From contig JARWKL010000006.1 in the NCBI GenBank assembly GCA_029961685.1, forward strand, positions 18,601,276 through 18,665,275: a stretch of DNA of 64,000 nucleotides, given 5' to 3'. The position numbers and the translations under genes are program-made. The DNA comes from Aristolochia californica (Eukaryota > Streptophyta > Magnoliopsida > Piperales > Aristolochiaceae). Below, one piece after another: positions 1 through 12,300 of this stretch (positions are counted from its first letter, which is position 1; each line of letters opens with the position of its first letter). The notes under the pieces were generated by a model, which searched no databases, was not told the origin of the DNA, and was given only the letters and a program-made list of their open reading frames with translations.

Positions 1-1682
1 AAAATTTAGAGTTTATGTATGAAAAAAATTGAAAACTATAATAAATGTAAGTAAAGAAAATTATTTCATCCACTAAAAATGAACACCAAAGTTATGTTAT
101 CCATGTTCGGGAAATTCCACTAGTACAACCCCCCATAGCCTGGTTGAATTTTATAAGAAAGAGATTCCTAATTGATCCTAACATGTTTTAAATGTGGTGG
201 ATATGCTTGCTAGAAACATTTTGAAGATGCAAATGACCTAATGATCCAAAATTTTCAAGGGGAAGAAAAAATTAAATTCTGAAGATAACGTGTTGTGGGA
301 TATTTATCAGAGCCAAACAGTCCACTTTATGCCTATTTTAAAAAAAGCGGACCTAACAATCATAAATCATCGTAAATGTTTTGATCGATTATTAATGTCT
401 AACGGCTACAATTTTTGCTAGAAATGACTTATCATTTGGGAGTCAACACTAAGTTAAAAATGCCTCGCCCCCCTCTTTCGATGATTGCAAAACCCAATAT
501 ATAAAAAATTAAAAGAGTTTACTTTCCGTAAAAATCACAGATACTTTTTTGAATTATCTCTCTCAGCATTTGAGCATTTCCATTTTGGATGTTCAATTTT
601 TTTTCAAATCCAAACTTTTGTTTCCACTCTCCCATTTTTCTTGTAAACAAAAAGATATGGCAAATAGATCACAACAAAACAAAAAAATTAGAGTTTATGT
701 ATGCAAAATATTGGAAACCATAATAAATGAAAGTGAAGAAAATTATTTCATGCACTAAAAATGAACACAAAGGTTTTGTTATCCATATTTGGGAAATTCC
801 ACTAGTACAACCCGTAATAGCTTAGTGGAATTTTATAAGAAAGAGATTTCTAATTGATCCTAACATGTTTTATATGTGGTGAATATGCAAGCCCGAGACA
901 TGTTGAAGATGCAAATGACCTAATAATCCAAAATTTCAAGAAGATGAAAAAATTAAATTCTCAAGTTAACGTGCGGTGGGATATTGACCTGAGTAATACA
1001 ACTAACTAACTTTTTGCCAATTTCACAAAAAGCGGACGTAACAATCATATATCATCATAAATGTTTTGATTGATTAATGATGTGTAACGGCTAAAATATT
1101 TTTCAGAAATGACTTATGGTTTTGGAGTAAAAAATAGTTAAAAATGCCTCACCCCCCTGGTCTGATGATTGCAAAACCCAATATATAAAAAAGTAAAAGA
1201 GTTTACAATCCTTAAAAATAACCGATACTTTTTGGAATTATCTCTCTCAGCATTTGTGCATTTCAATTTTGGATGTTCATTTTTTTTAATCCAAACTTGA
1301 GTTTTCAACCTCCCAATTTTCTCGCAAACAAAAAGATAAGGCACATAGATCAATACAAAATAAAAATTTTAGATTTTATGTATTCAAAAAATTAAAAACT
1401 AAAATAAATCTAAGTGAAGAAAATTATTTCACGCACTAAAAATGAACTCCAAAGTTTTGTTATCCATGTTTGGGAAATTCCACTAGTAAAAACCCTAATA
1501 GCTAGGTGGAATTTTACATGAAAGGAATTTCTAAATAATCCTAACATGTTTTAAATGTGGATAATATGCATGCCTGAAACGAGTTGAAGATGTAAATGAC
1601 CTAAGGATCTCAAAATTTCATGGAGTACAAAAAATTAAATTTTCAAGTTAACGTGCGATGGGATATTTTCCAGTGCCAAACA
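1..1682. repeat. Long-monomer satellite array, left part (about 680-690 bp unit)
   Basis: Tandem AT-rich repeats with boundaries at 174, 856 and 1548 (spacings 682 and 692); the window opens inside a monomer. Each full unit holds the same blocks as the short monomers further right, plus an extra middle segment (about 336-525 and 1019-1209) between the words gcctat and cctta. That segment contains agcggac, a tgtaacggct-like word and a C-rich patch (cgcccccc). These units also carry about 24 extra bases around the ctcgtaaacaaaaagataag stretch. Monomer 1548 is cut off at 1682 by foreign DNA. No gene is visible; open frames such as 549-758 are chance openings in the repeat. Confidence 0.93.
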
Positions 1683-1692
1683 TGTAAAACCG
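1683..1692 (+). repeat. Terminal inverted repeat of the LTR-like element, left copy
   Basis: Reads TGTAAAACCG directly after satellite sequence ending ccaaaca. The reverse complement of 2117-2126 is TGTAAAACGG, matching 9 of 10 bases with the first 8 identical. This pair defines the proposed LTR edges. Confidence 0.65.
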
Positions 1693-1910
1693 AGTAAGCT
1701 CAGCCCAGGAACATCTAAACTGCAATCAAGAAGAAAGCCAACACTGATCTATTACAAATACGATAAGAAACTTTGTCCCACCACACGCTCTAGAAGAGCT
1801 TCAATGGTTTCTGGACTGAACAGAAATTACAAGAAGACACTAAACAATAAAACAGAGTAATTAAAAAGGAATAGCTCTCATTTTCTGGATTCCAATGTTG
1901 CTGAAGAACA

Positions 1911-1922
1911 CCTCTATTTATA
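1911..1922 (-). promoter_or_regulatory. TATA box of the LTR-like element
   Basis: The minus strand reads TATAAATAGAGG, a very good match to the plant TATA-box consensus. It lies about 205 bp inside the proposed U3 start and about 230 bp before the LTR end, the expected place for an LTR promoter. Transcription would run leftwards, out of the LTR into satellite DNA. Whether it is active cannot be seen. Confidence 0.6.
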
Positions 1923-1935
1923 AGTGCTTTTCATG

Positions 1936-2010
1936 TAGGAAGCTTGTAAAGCACAACATCTAGGAAGCTTGTAGAGCAAGCCATCTAGGAAGCTTGTAGA
2001 GCAAGCCATC
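1936..2010. repeat. 25-bp tandem repeat, three copies, inside the LTR-like element
   Basis: Units at 1936-1960, 1961-1985 and 1986-2010 each begin taggaagcttgta. The second and third are identical; the first differs at a few bases. A fourth unit starts (tag at 2011) but diverges. On the minus strand the block sits directly upstream of the TATA box, where LTR U3 regions often carry repeated enhancer-like modules; that role is an inference. Confidence 0.85.
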
Positions 2011-2116
2011 TAGCTGTCCTCCACGTTGGCACTTGGTGATGCAATCATGACACGTGCATACCGTGGGGTCAGCCCCCTTAGACCCCCGTCGGGGATGATG
2101 CCCCGAACCCTACTAT

Positions 2117-2126
2117 CCGTTTTACA
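2117..2126 (-). repeat. Terminal inverted repeat of the LTR-like element, right copy
   Basis: Reads CCGTTTTACA on the plus strand and is the inverted partner of 1683-1692. On the minus strand it would be the first bases of the LTR (start of U3). Confidence 0.65.
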
Positions 2127-2313
2127 GTTTCTTCACAAGTAACCATTGCGGTCACAATTTGACCTCATCAGCATCTAAGCTGGAACTGTTAACTAATTAC
2201 TCACTATCGACATTGGCGCTCCTCATACATGGGGGCCAGTGAATACATTACATTAACGGTAACTTGAGAGAGGTGGGCATTGATACACTAACATAACAAC
2301 CCGCTTCTTGATA
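2127..2313. other. Non-satellite flank of the LTR-like element, possible internal remnant
   Basis: About 187 bp that do not match the satellite, between the LTR-like block and the point near 2310-2314 where satellite resumes at cacaataaaatg. If the element runs on the minus strand, this would be the 3' end of its internal region. However, the sequence next to the LTR (minus strand gtgaagaaac) is only a weak polypurine tract, and no protein segment could be recognised. It could also be unrelated filler captured with the LTR. Confidence 0.45.
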
Positions 2314-5300
2314 CACAATAAAATGAAAATTTTAGAGTTTACATGAGTTTTAATTGTGGTGGATATGCATGCCCAAAACATGTTGAAGATGCAAAGTATC
2401 TAATGATCCAAAAACTTCAAGGAGTAGAAAAATTTAAATTCTCTAGTTAACGTCCGTTGGGATATTTACCAAAGCCAAACAACACAATTTTTGCCTATTT
2501 TACAAAACGTGGACCAAACAATCATTGATCATCGTAAATGTTATGAGGAACTAATGATGTGTGATGACTATAATTTTTGTTAGAAATGACTTATGGTTTG
2601 GGAGTCAACAATCAATTTAAAATGCCTCGTTCCCTCTTCCAATGATTTCAAAACCAAATATATAAAAAAATAAAAGAGTTTACAATACTTAAAAATCACT
2701 GATACTTTTTGGAATTATCACTCTCTGCATTTATGCATTTCCATTTTGGATGTTCAATTTGTTTTCAAATCCAAACTGGAGTTTTCTCTCTCCCATTTTT
2801 CCCGTAAAAAAAAGATAAGGCAAATAGATCACAACAAAATGAAAAATTTAGATTTAATGTATGAAAAAAATTGAAAACTATAATAAATGTAAGTGAAGAA
2901 AATTATTTCACGCACTAAAAATGAACACCAAAGTTTATTTATCCTTGTTTGGAAAATTCCACTAGTACAACCCCTCATTGCTTGGTCGAATTTTATAAGA
3001 AAGAGATTTCTAATTGATCCTAACATGCCTGAAACATGTTGAAGATGAAAATGACCTAATGATCCAAAAATTTGAAGGAGTAGAAAAAATTAAATTCTCA
3101 AGTTTACGAGCGGTGGGATATTTACCAGAGCAAAACAACCCAATTTTTGCCCATGTTACAAAAAGCGGAGCAAACAATCATATATCATCATAAATGATTT
3201 GATTGATTAATGATGTGTAATGGCTATAATTTTTGTTAAAAATAACTTTTGTTTGGGAGATAACACTTAGTTAAAAACGTCTCGCCCCCTCTTCCGATGA
3301 TTGCACAGCACAATATGTAAAAAAATAAAAAAAAATTACCATCCTTAAAAATCACAGATACATTTTGGAATAATCTCTCTCAACACTTGTGCAATTCCAT
3401 ATTGGATGTTCAATTTTTTTAAAATCCAAACTTGAGTTTTCACTCTCCCATTTTTCTCGTAAACAAAAAGATAAGGCATATAGATCAATACAAAATGAAA
3501 ATTTTAGATTTTATGTATGCAAAAAATTGAAAACTAAAATAAATCTAAGTGAAGCAAATTATTTCACGCACTAAAAATGAACACCAAAGTTTTGTTATCC
3601 ATGTTTGGGAAATTCCACTAGTACAAACCCTAATAGCTAGGTGGAATTTTAAAAGAAAGAAATTTCTAATTGATCATAACATTTGTTAATTGTGGTGGAT
3701 ATGCATGCCAGAAATGAGCTGAAGGTGTAAATGACCTAATGATCCAAAAATTTTGAGTAGAAAAAATTAAATTCTCAAGTTAACGTGCGATGGGATGTTT
3801 ACTAGTGCCGAACAACCCACTTTTTGCCTATTTTACTTAAAGTGAACCTAACAATCATAGATCATTGTAAATGTTTTGATCGTTTAAAGATGTGTAACGG
3901 CTATAATTTTTGTTGGAAATGACTTGTGGTTTGGGACTCTACACTCGGTTAAAAATGTCGTGCCCCCCTCTTCCTATGATTGCAAAACCCAATACATAAA
4001 AAAACTTAAAAGAGTTTATAGTCCTTAAAAATCATAAATACTTTTATGAATTATCTCTCTCAGCATTTTTGCATTACCTTTTTGTATGTTCAATTTTTTT
4101 TCAAATACAAATTTGTGTTTTCACTTTCCCTTTTTTCTCGTAAACAAAAAGATAAGGCAAATAGATCTGTAAAAAATGAAAATTTTAGAATTTATGTATG
4201 CCAAAAATTGAAAACTATAATAAATGTAAGTGAGAAAATTATTTCACGCAATAAAAATGAACACCAAAGTTTTGTTATCCATGTTTGGGAAATTGCACTG
4301 GTACAACCCCTAATAGTTTGGTGGAATTTTATAAGAAAGAAATTTCTAATTGATCCTAACATGTTTTAAATGTGGTGGATATGCATGCCAGAAACATGTT
4401 GAAGATTCAAATGACCTAATGATCGAAAAATTTCAAGGAGTAGAAAAAATTAAATTCTCAAGTTAACGTGTGATGGGATATTTAGTAGGGCCAAACAACC
4501 CATTTTTTGTCTATTTCACAAAAAGCAGACCTAACAATTATAGATCATCGTAAATGTGTTGATTGATTAATGATGTGCAACGGCTATAAATTTTGTTAGA
4601 AATGACTTCTGGTTTGGGAGTCAACACTCAATTAAAAATGTCTCGCCCCACCTCTTCTGATGACTGTAAAATCCAATATAGTAAAAACTAAAAGATTTTA
4701 TAATCTTTAAAAATCACAGATACTTTTTGGAATTATCTCTCTCAGCATTTGTGCATTTTCATTTTGGATGTTCAATTTTTTTTCAAATCCAAACATGAGT
4801 TTTCACTCTCCCATTTTTCTCTTAAACAAAAAGATAAGGGAAAGAGATCACAACAAAATGAAAATTTTAGAGTTTATGTAAGCAAAAATTGAAAACTTTA
4901 ATAAATGTAAGAGAAGAAAAATTATTTAACACACTAAAAATGAACACCAAAGTTTTGTTATCCTTGTTTGTGAAATTCCACTTGTACAACCCCTAATAGC
5001 TTGGTGAAACTTTATAAGAAAGATATTTCAAATTGATCGTAACAGGTTTTAAATGTGGTGGATATGCATGCCTGAAACGTGTTCAAGATGCAAATGACCA
5101 AATGATTGAAAAATTTCAAGGAGTAGAAAAAATTAAATTCTCAAGTTAACGTTGGGTGGGATATTAAACAGAGCTAAACAACCCACTTTTTGCCTATTTT
5201 TTAAAAGGCGGACCAAACAATCATTGATCATCGTAATTGTTTTGATCAATTAATAATGTGTAACGGCTATAATTTTTGATAGAAACGACTTATGGTTTGG

Positions 5301-5691
5301 GAGTCAACACTCAGTTAAAAATGTCTCACCCAATATATTAAAAACTAAAAGAGTTTCCAATAGTTAAAAATCATAGACACTTCTATGAATTATCTCTCTC
5401 GGCATTTGTGCATTTCCATTTTGGATGTTCAAGTTTTTTTCAAATCAAAATTGGAGTTTTCATTCTCCCATTTTTCTCGTAAACAAAAAGATTAGGCAAA
5501 TAGATGACAAAAAAATCAAAATTTTAGAGTTTATATATGCAAAAAATTGAAAACTATAATAAATGTAAGTGAAGAAAATTATTTCACGCACTAAAAATGA
5601 ACACCAAGGTTTTGTTATCCATGTTTGGGAAATTCCACTAGTACAACCTGTAATTGCTTAGTAGTATTTTGTAAGAAAAAGATTTCTAATT
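2314..5691. repeat. Long-monomer satellite array, right part
   Basis: Satellite resumes in a damaged monomer: near 2340 the sequence jumps from gagttta to catgagttttaattgtgg, skipping about 190 bp of the normal unit. Further boundaries are at 3016, 3672, 4352 and 5035, with the next at 5692 (spacings 656, 680, 683 and 657). The extra middle segment is present in each unit, at roughly 2498-2687, 3154-3342, 3831-4020, 4514-4703 and 5197-5361. The last has lost its C-rich patch (cacccaatat near 5330). No gene is visible here. Confidence 0.92.
3016..3671. repeat. Long monomer with a short deletion at its boundary word
   Basis: The unit reads taacatgcctgaaac at 3020-3035, where neighbours have about 27 more bases between acatg and the cctgaaac/ccagaaac word. 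The normal unit has catg at both ends of the missing piece, so loss between two short direct repeats explains it. Confidence 0.75.
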
Positions 5692-6338
5692 GATCCTAAC
5701 ATGTTTTAAATGTGGTGGATATGCATGCCTGAAACATGTTGAAGGTGCAAATGACCTAATGATCCAAAAATTTGGAGTAGAAAAAATTAAATTTTCAATT
5801 TAACGAGCGGTGGGATATTTACCAGAGCAAAACAACCCACTTTTTGCCTATTTTACAAAAAGCGGACCTTATAATCATAGATCATCGTAAATGTTCTGAT
5901 CGATTAATGATGTGGAATATTTATAATTTTGGTTAGAAATTACTTATTGTTTGGGAGTCAACACTCAGTTAAAAATGCCACGCCCCCCTCTTTCGATGAT
6001 TGCAAAACCTAATATATAAAAAATTTACCATCCTTAAAAATCACCGATTCTTTTTGGAGTTATTTCTCTCAGCATTTGTGCATTTCCATTTTGGGAGTTC
6101 AATTTTTTTTCAAATCCAAACTTGTCCCACTTTTCTCGTAAACAAAATGATCATGAAAAAATGAAAATTTAGAGTCCATATATCCAAAAAAAATTAAAAA
6201 CTATAATAAATGTAAGTGAAGAAAATTATTTCACGCACTAAAAATGAACGCAAAATTTTTGTTATCCATGTTTGGGAAATTCTACTAGAACAACACCTAA
6301 TAGCTTGGTAGAATTTTATAAGAAAGAGATTTGTAATT
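5692..6338. repeat. Chimeric monomer joining the long and short subfamilies
   Basis: This 647-bp unit still carries the long-type middle segment (about 5850-6030, with agcggacc and cgcccccc). After the poly-T tract it changes to the short-type wording: caaacttgtcccac at about 6116-6129, with none of the gagttttcactctccc form, and without the gataaggcaaatag extension seen in other long units. Everything to its right is short-type. It is therefore either a relic of stepwise shortening or a recombination joint between two arrays. Confidence 0.8.
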
Positions 6339-9300
6339 GATCCTACAATATTTCAAATGTGGTGGATATGCATGCAAGATACATGTTGAAGATGCAAATG
6401 ACCTAATGATCCAAAAATTTCAAAGAATAAAAAAAATTAAATTATCAAGTAAACGTGTGGTTGCGTATTTACCAGAGCCAAACAACCCACTTTTCTCTTA
6501 TCCTTCAAAATCACAGATACTTTTTGGAATTATCTCCCTCAGTATTTATGCGTTTCCATTTTGGACGTGCAATTTTTTTTCTAATCCAAACTTGTCCCAC
6601 CTTTCTCATAAGCAAAACGATCACAAAAAAATGAAAATTTTAGAGTTCATGTATGGAAAAAAAATTGAAAACTATAATAAATGTAAGTGAAGAAAATTAT
6701 TTCACGCACTAAAAATGAACTCAAAGATTTGTTTTCAACGTTTGGGAAATTTCACTAGTACAACCCCTAATAGCATGGTGGAATTTTATAAGAAAGTGAT
6801 TTCTAATTGATCCTAACATGTTTTAAATGTGGTGGATATGCAAGCAAAAACATGTTGAAGATGCAAATGACCTAATGATCCAAAAATTTCAAGGATTTGA
6901 AAAAAAAGTAAATTCTCAAGTTAACGTGTGGTTGGATATATTCCAGAGCCAAATGACCCTCTTTTTGCCTATCCTTCAAAATCACAGATACTTTTTAGAA
7001 TTATCTCTCTCAACATTTGTGCATTTCCATTTTGGATGTTCAATTTCATTTCAAATCCAAACGTGTCCTACTTTTCTCGTAAACAAAACGATCACAACAA
7101 AATTAAAATTTTAGAGTTCATGTATGCAAAAAAATTTGTAAACTATAATAGTGTTAGTGTAGAAAAATCATTTCAGGCACTAAAAATGAACTCCAAAGTT
7201 TTGTTATCAATGTTTGGGAAATTCCACTAGTACAACCCCTAATAGCTTGGTGGAATTTTATGAAAAAGAGATTTCTAATTGATCCTAAAATGTTTTAAAT
7301 GTGGTGGATATGCATGCCAGTGACAAGTAGAAGATGCAAATGACCTAATGATCGAAAAATTTCAAGGAGTAGAAAAAAATTAAATTCTCAAGTTAACGTG
7401 TGGTTGGAAATTTACCAGAGCAAAGCAACCCACTTTTTGTCTATCCATCAAAATCAGAGATACTTTTAGGAATTATCTCTCTCAACATTTGTGCATTTCC
7501 ATTTTGGACGTTCAAGGTTTTTTTTGAAACAAACTTGTCCCACATTTCTCTTAAACAAAACGATCAGAACAAAATGAAAATTGTAGAGTTCATGTACGCA
7601 AAAAAATTTGAAAACTATAATAAATGTGAGTGAAGAAAATTATTTCACACACTAAAAATGAACTCCAAAGTTTTGTCATCCATGTTTTGGAAATTCCACT
7701 AGTACAACCCCTATTAGCTTGGTGGAATTTTATAAGAAAGAGATGTCTAATTGATCCTAACATGTTTTAAATGTGGTGGATATGCATGGCAGAAACATGT
7801 TGAAGATGCAAATGTCCTAATGATCCAAAAATTTCAAGGACTTGAAAAAATTAAATTCGCAAGTTAATTTGTGGGTGGATATTTACCAGAGCCAAACAAA
7901 AGACTTTTTACCTATCCTTCAAAATGACAGATACTTTTTGGAATTATCTCTCTCAGCAAATGTGCATTTCCATTTTGGACCTTCAATTTTTTTTCAAATC
8001 CAAACTAGTCCTGCTTTTCTCGTAAACAAAACTATCACAACAAAATGAAAATTTAGAGATCAAGTGAGCAAAAATATTTGAAAACTTTAACAAATGTAAG
8101 TGAAGAAAATTATTTAACGCACTAAAAAGGAACTCCATAGTTTTGTTAACCATGTTTTAGAAATTGCACTAGTACAACCCCTAATTGCTTGGTACAAATT
8201 TATAAGAAAGATTTCTAATTGATCCTAACATGTTTTAAATGTGGTGGATATGCATGCCAGAAACATGTTGAAGATCCAAATGACCTAATCATCCAATAGT
8301 TTCAAGGAGTAGAGAATAATTATACTCTCAAGTTAACGTGTCGTTGGATATTTACTAGAGCCAAACAATCCACTTTATGCCTATCCTTCAATATCACAGA
8401 TACTTTTTCGAATTATCTTTCTCTGCATTTGTGCATTGCCATTTTGGACATCCAATTTTTTTTCAAATCCAAACTTGTTCCACTTTTCTCGCAAACAAAA
8501 CGACCACAACAAGATGAAAATTTTAGAGTTTATGTATGCAAAAAAATTTGTAAACTGTAATAAATATAAGTGATGAAAATTATTTCACGCACTAAAAATG
8601 AACTCCAAACTTTTGTGATCCATGTTTGGGAAATTTCACTAGTACAACCCCTAATAGCTTGGTGGAATTTTATAAGAAAAAGATTTGTAATTGATCCTAA
8701 CATGTTTTAAATGTGGTGGATATGCATGCCAAAAACATGTTGAAGATGCAAATGACGTAATGATCCAAAAATAAATTCTCAAGTTAACGTGTGGTTGGAT
8801 ATTTACAAGAGCCAAACAACCCACTTTTTGCCTATCCTTCAAATTCACATATAGTTTTTGGAATTATCTCTCTCAGTATTTCTGCATTTCCATTTTAGAT
8901 GATCAATTTTTTTTCAAATCCAAACTTGTCCCACGTTTCTCGTAAAATAAACGATCACAAAAAATGGCAAGTTTTAGAGTTCATGTATGTAAAAAAATTT
9001 TGAAAACTTAAATAAATGAAAGTGAAGAAAATTATTACACGCACTAAAAAGGAACTCCAAAGTTTTGTGATCCTTGATTAGGAACTTCTACTAGTTAAAC
9101 CCCTAATAGCATGGTGCAATTTTATAAGAAAGAGATTTCTAATTGATCCTAACATGTTTTAAATGTGGTGGATATGAATGCCAGAAACATGTTGAAGATG
9201 CAAATGACCTAATGATTCAAAATTTTCAAGGAGTAGAAAAAAATTAAATTCTCAAGTTACCGTGTGGTTGGATATTTACCAGAGCCAAACAACCCACTTT

Positions 9301-12300
9301 TTTCCTATCCTTCAAAATCACCAATACTTTTTGGAATTATCTCACTCCGAAATTTTTGCATTCCTATTTTGGATGTTGAATTTTTTTTACAAATCCAAAT
9401 TTGTCCCACTTTTCTCGTAAACAAAACGATCACAACAAAATAAAATTTAGAATTCTTGGTTGCAAAAAAAATTGAAAACTATAATAAATGTAAGTGAAGA
9501 AAATTATTTCATGCACTAAAAATGAACTACAAGGTTTTGTTAACCATTTTTGGGAAATTCCACTAGAACATCCCCTAATAGCATGGTAGAATTTTATAAG
9601 ACAAAGATTTCTAATTGATCCTAACATGTTTTAAATGTGGTGGATATGCATACCAGAAACATGTTGAAGAAGCAAATGACCTAATGATCCAAAAATTTCG
9701 ACTAGAAAAAAATTAGATTCTCAAGTTAACGTGTGGTTGGATATTTTACCAGAACCAAACAACCAACTTTTTGCCTTTCCTTCAAAATCATGGATACTTT
9801 TTTCAATTATCTCTCATTACATTTCTGCATGTCCATTTTGGGTGTTCAATTTTTTTTTCAAATCCAAACTTGTCCCACTTTTCTCGTACACAAAAAGATC
9901 ACAACAAAATGAAAATTTTAGAGTTCATGTATGCAAAAAAATTTGAAAACTATAATAAATGTAAGTGAAGAAAATTCTTTCAAGCACTAAAAATGAACTC
10001 GAAAGTTTTGTTATCCATGTTTGAGAAATTCCACTAGTACAACCCCTAATAGCTTGGTGGAATTTTATACGAAAGAGATTTCTAGTTGATCCTAACATGT
10101 TTTAAATGTGGTGGATATGAATGCCAGAAACTTGTTGAAGATGCAACTAACCAAATAATCCAAAAATTCCAAGTACTAGAAAAAAATTAAATTCTCAACT
10201 TAACGTGTGGTTGGATATTTACCGTAGCCAAACAACACACTTTTTGCCTATCCTTCAAAATCATAGATAATTTTTGGAATTATCTCTTTCAGCATTTGTG
10301 CATTTTTATTTTGGACGTTCAAATTTGTTTCAAATCCAAAGTTGTCCAACTTCTCTCGCAAACAAAACGATCACAACAATATGAAAATTTTAGAGTTCAT
10401 GTATGCTAAAAAAATTGAAAACTATAATAAATGTAAGTGAGGAAAATTATTTCACGTGCTAAAAATGAAAGCCAAAGTTTTGTTATCCCAGTTTGCGAAA
10501 TTCCACTCGAACAACCCCTAATAGCTTAGTAGAATTTTATAAGAAAGAGATTTCTAATTGGTCCTATCATGTTCTAAATGTGGTGGTTATGCATGCCAAA
10601 AACATGTTGAAGATGCAAATCACCTAATGATCCAAAAATTTCGAGTGAAAAAAAATTAAATTCTTAAGTTAACGTGTGGTTGGATATTTACCAGATCCAA
10701 ATAGCCCACCTTTTGCCTATCCTTCAAAATCACAGATACTTTTTGGAATTATATCTCTCGGCATTTGTGCATTTCCATTTTGGACGTTCAATTTTTTTTC
10801 AAATCCAAATATGTCCCACTTCTCTCGGAAACAAACTATCACAATAAAATGCAAATTTTAGAGTTCATATAGGCAAAACAATTTGAAAACTATAATAAAA
10901 GTAAGTGAACAAATTTATTTCGCGCACTAAAAAGGAACTCCAAAGTTTTGTTATCCATGTTTGGGAAATTCCCCTATTACAACCCTTAATATCTTGGTGG
11001 AATTTTATCAAAAAGAGATTTCTAATTGATCCTAACATGTTTTAAATGTGGTGGATATGCATACCAGAAACATGTCAAAAATGCAAATGACCGATTGATC
11101 CAAAAATTTCAAGGAGTAGAAAAAAATTGTATTCTCAAACTAATGTGTGGTTGGATATTTACCAGAGCCAAAAAACACACTTTTTGCCTATCCTTCAAAA
11201 TTACAGATACTTTTTGGAATTATCTCTCTCAGCATTTGTGCATTTCCATTTTGAACGGTCAATTTTTTTTCAAATCCAAAATTGTCCCACTTTTCTCGTA
11301 AACAAAACGATCACAACAAAATGAAAATTTTAGAGTTCATGTATGCAAAACAAATTGAAAACTATAATAAATGTTTTAGAACAAAATTATTACACGCACT
11401 TAAAATGAACTCCAAAGTTTTGTTATCCATGTTTGGGAAATTCCACAAGTACAACCCCTAATATCTTCGTGAAATTTTATAAGAAAGAGATTTCTCATTG
11501 ATCCTAACATGTTTTAAATTTGGTGGATATGCATGCCAGAAACATGTTCAAGATACAAATGACCTAATGATCCAAAAATTTCGAGTTGATAAAAATTAAA
11601 TTCTCAAGTTAACGTGTGGTTGGATATTTTCCAGAGCCAAACAACCCACATTTTTTCTATCCTTCAAAATCACAGATACTTTTTGGAATTATCTCTCGCA
11701 ATATTTGTCCATTTCCATTTTGGACGTTCAATTTTTTTTCAAATCCAAACTTGTCCCACTTTTCTTGTAAACAAAACGATAACGACAAAATGAAAATTTT
11801 AGAGTTCTTCTATGTAAAAAAATTTGACAACTATAATAAATGTAAGTGAAAAAAATTATTTCACGAACTAAAAATGAACCCCAAAGTTTTGTTATCCATG
11901 TTTTGGAAATTCCACTTGTACAACCCCTAATAGCTTGGTGGAATTTTATATGAATGATATTTCTAATTGATCCTAACATGTTTTAAATGTGGTGGATATG
12001 CAAGCCATAAAACTTGTTGAAGATTCAAATGACCTAATGATCCAAAAATTTCATGGAGTAGAAAAAAAATAAATTCTCAAGTTAACGTATGGTTGGATAT
12101 TTACCATAGCCAAACAACCCCTCTTTTTGCAATTATCTCTCTCAGCATTTCTGCATTTCCATTTTGGATATTCAATTTTTTTTTTCAAATCCAAACAAGT
12201 CCCACTTTTCTCGTAAACAAAACGATCACAACAAAATGAAAATTTTAGAGTTCATGTATGCAAAAAAATTTGAAAACTATAATAAGTGTAAGTGAAGAAA

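Larger units (their letters stand above)
1683..2126 (-). mobile_element. LTR-like sequence (probable LTR-retrotransposon terminal repeat, minus orientation)
   Basis: A 444-bp block unlike the satellite and visibly richer in G+C. It begins TGTAAAACCG (1683-1692) and ends CCGTTTTACA (2117-2126), so both strands read TG...CA with an 8-base inverted terminal match, TGTAAAAC, the usual form of an LTR. Read on the minus strand it has U3-like upstream sequence with a 25-bp tandem triplet, then TATAAATAGAGG, then about 230 bp that could be R-U5. No coding capacity is visible. Flanks aaaca (left) and gtttc (right) do not match, so there is no target-site duplication, which argues against an intact solo LTR. 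Copia versus Ty3 type cannot be told from this piece. A promoter fragment of a host gene is a less likely alternative. Confidence 0.68.

Noticed and set aside
336..525. Extra long-monomer segment as a transposon insertion
   Set aside because: No terminal repeats and no target duplication that the short form would predict; short units read as the simple deletion product.
549..758. Dozens of other open frames of 60-130 codons on both strands
   Set aside because: All fall in repeat units, overlap one another in several frames, and lack start context, introns or recognisable domains. None is listed as a gene.
1683..2126. Intact solo LTR
   Set aside because: No matching 5-bp flanks, satellite missing across the insertion, and non-satellite sequence continuing to about 2313; a fragment or repair product fits better.
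2127..2313. Primer-binding site (ttggcgctcc at about 2213-2222) that would place an internal region on the plus strand
   Set aside because: It resembles the start of some plant tRNA-primer sites, but it lies about 85 bp beyond the LTR edge, not next to it, and the LTR promoter points the other way.
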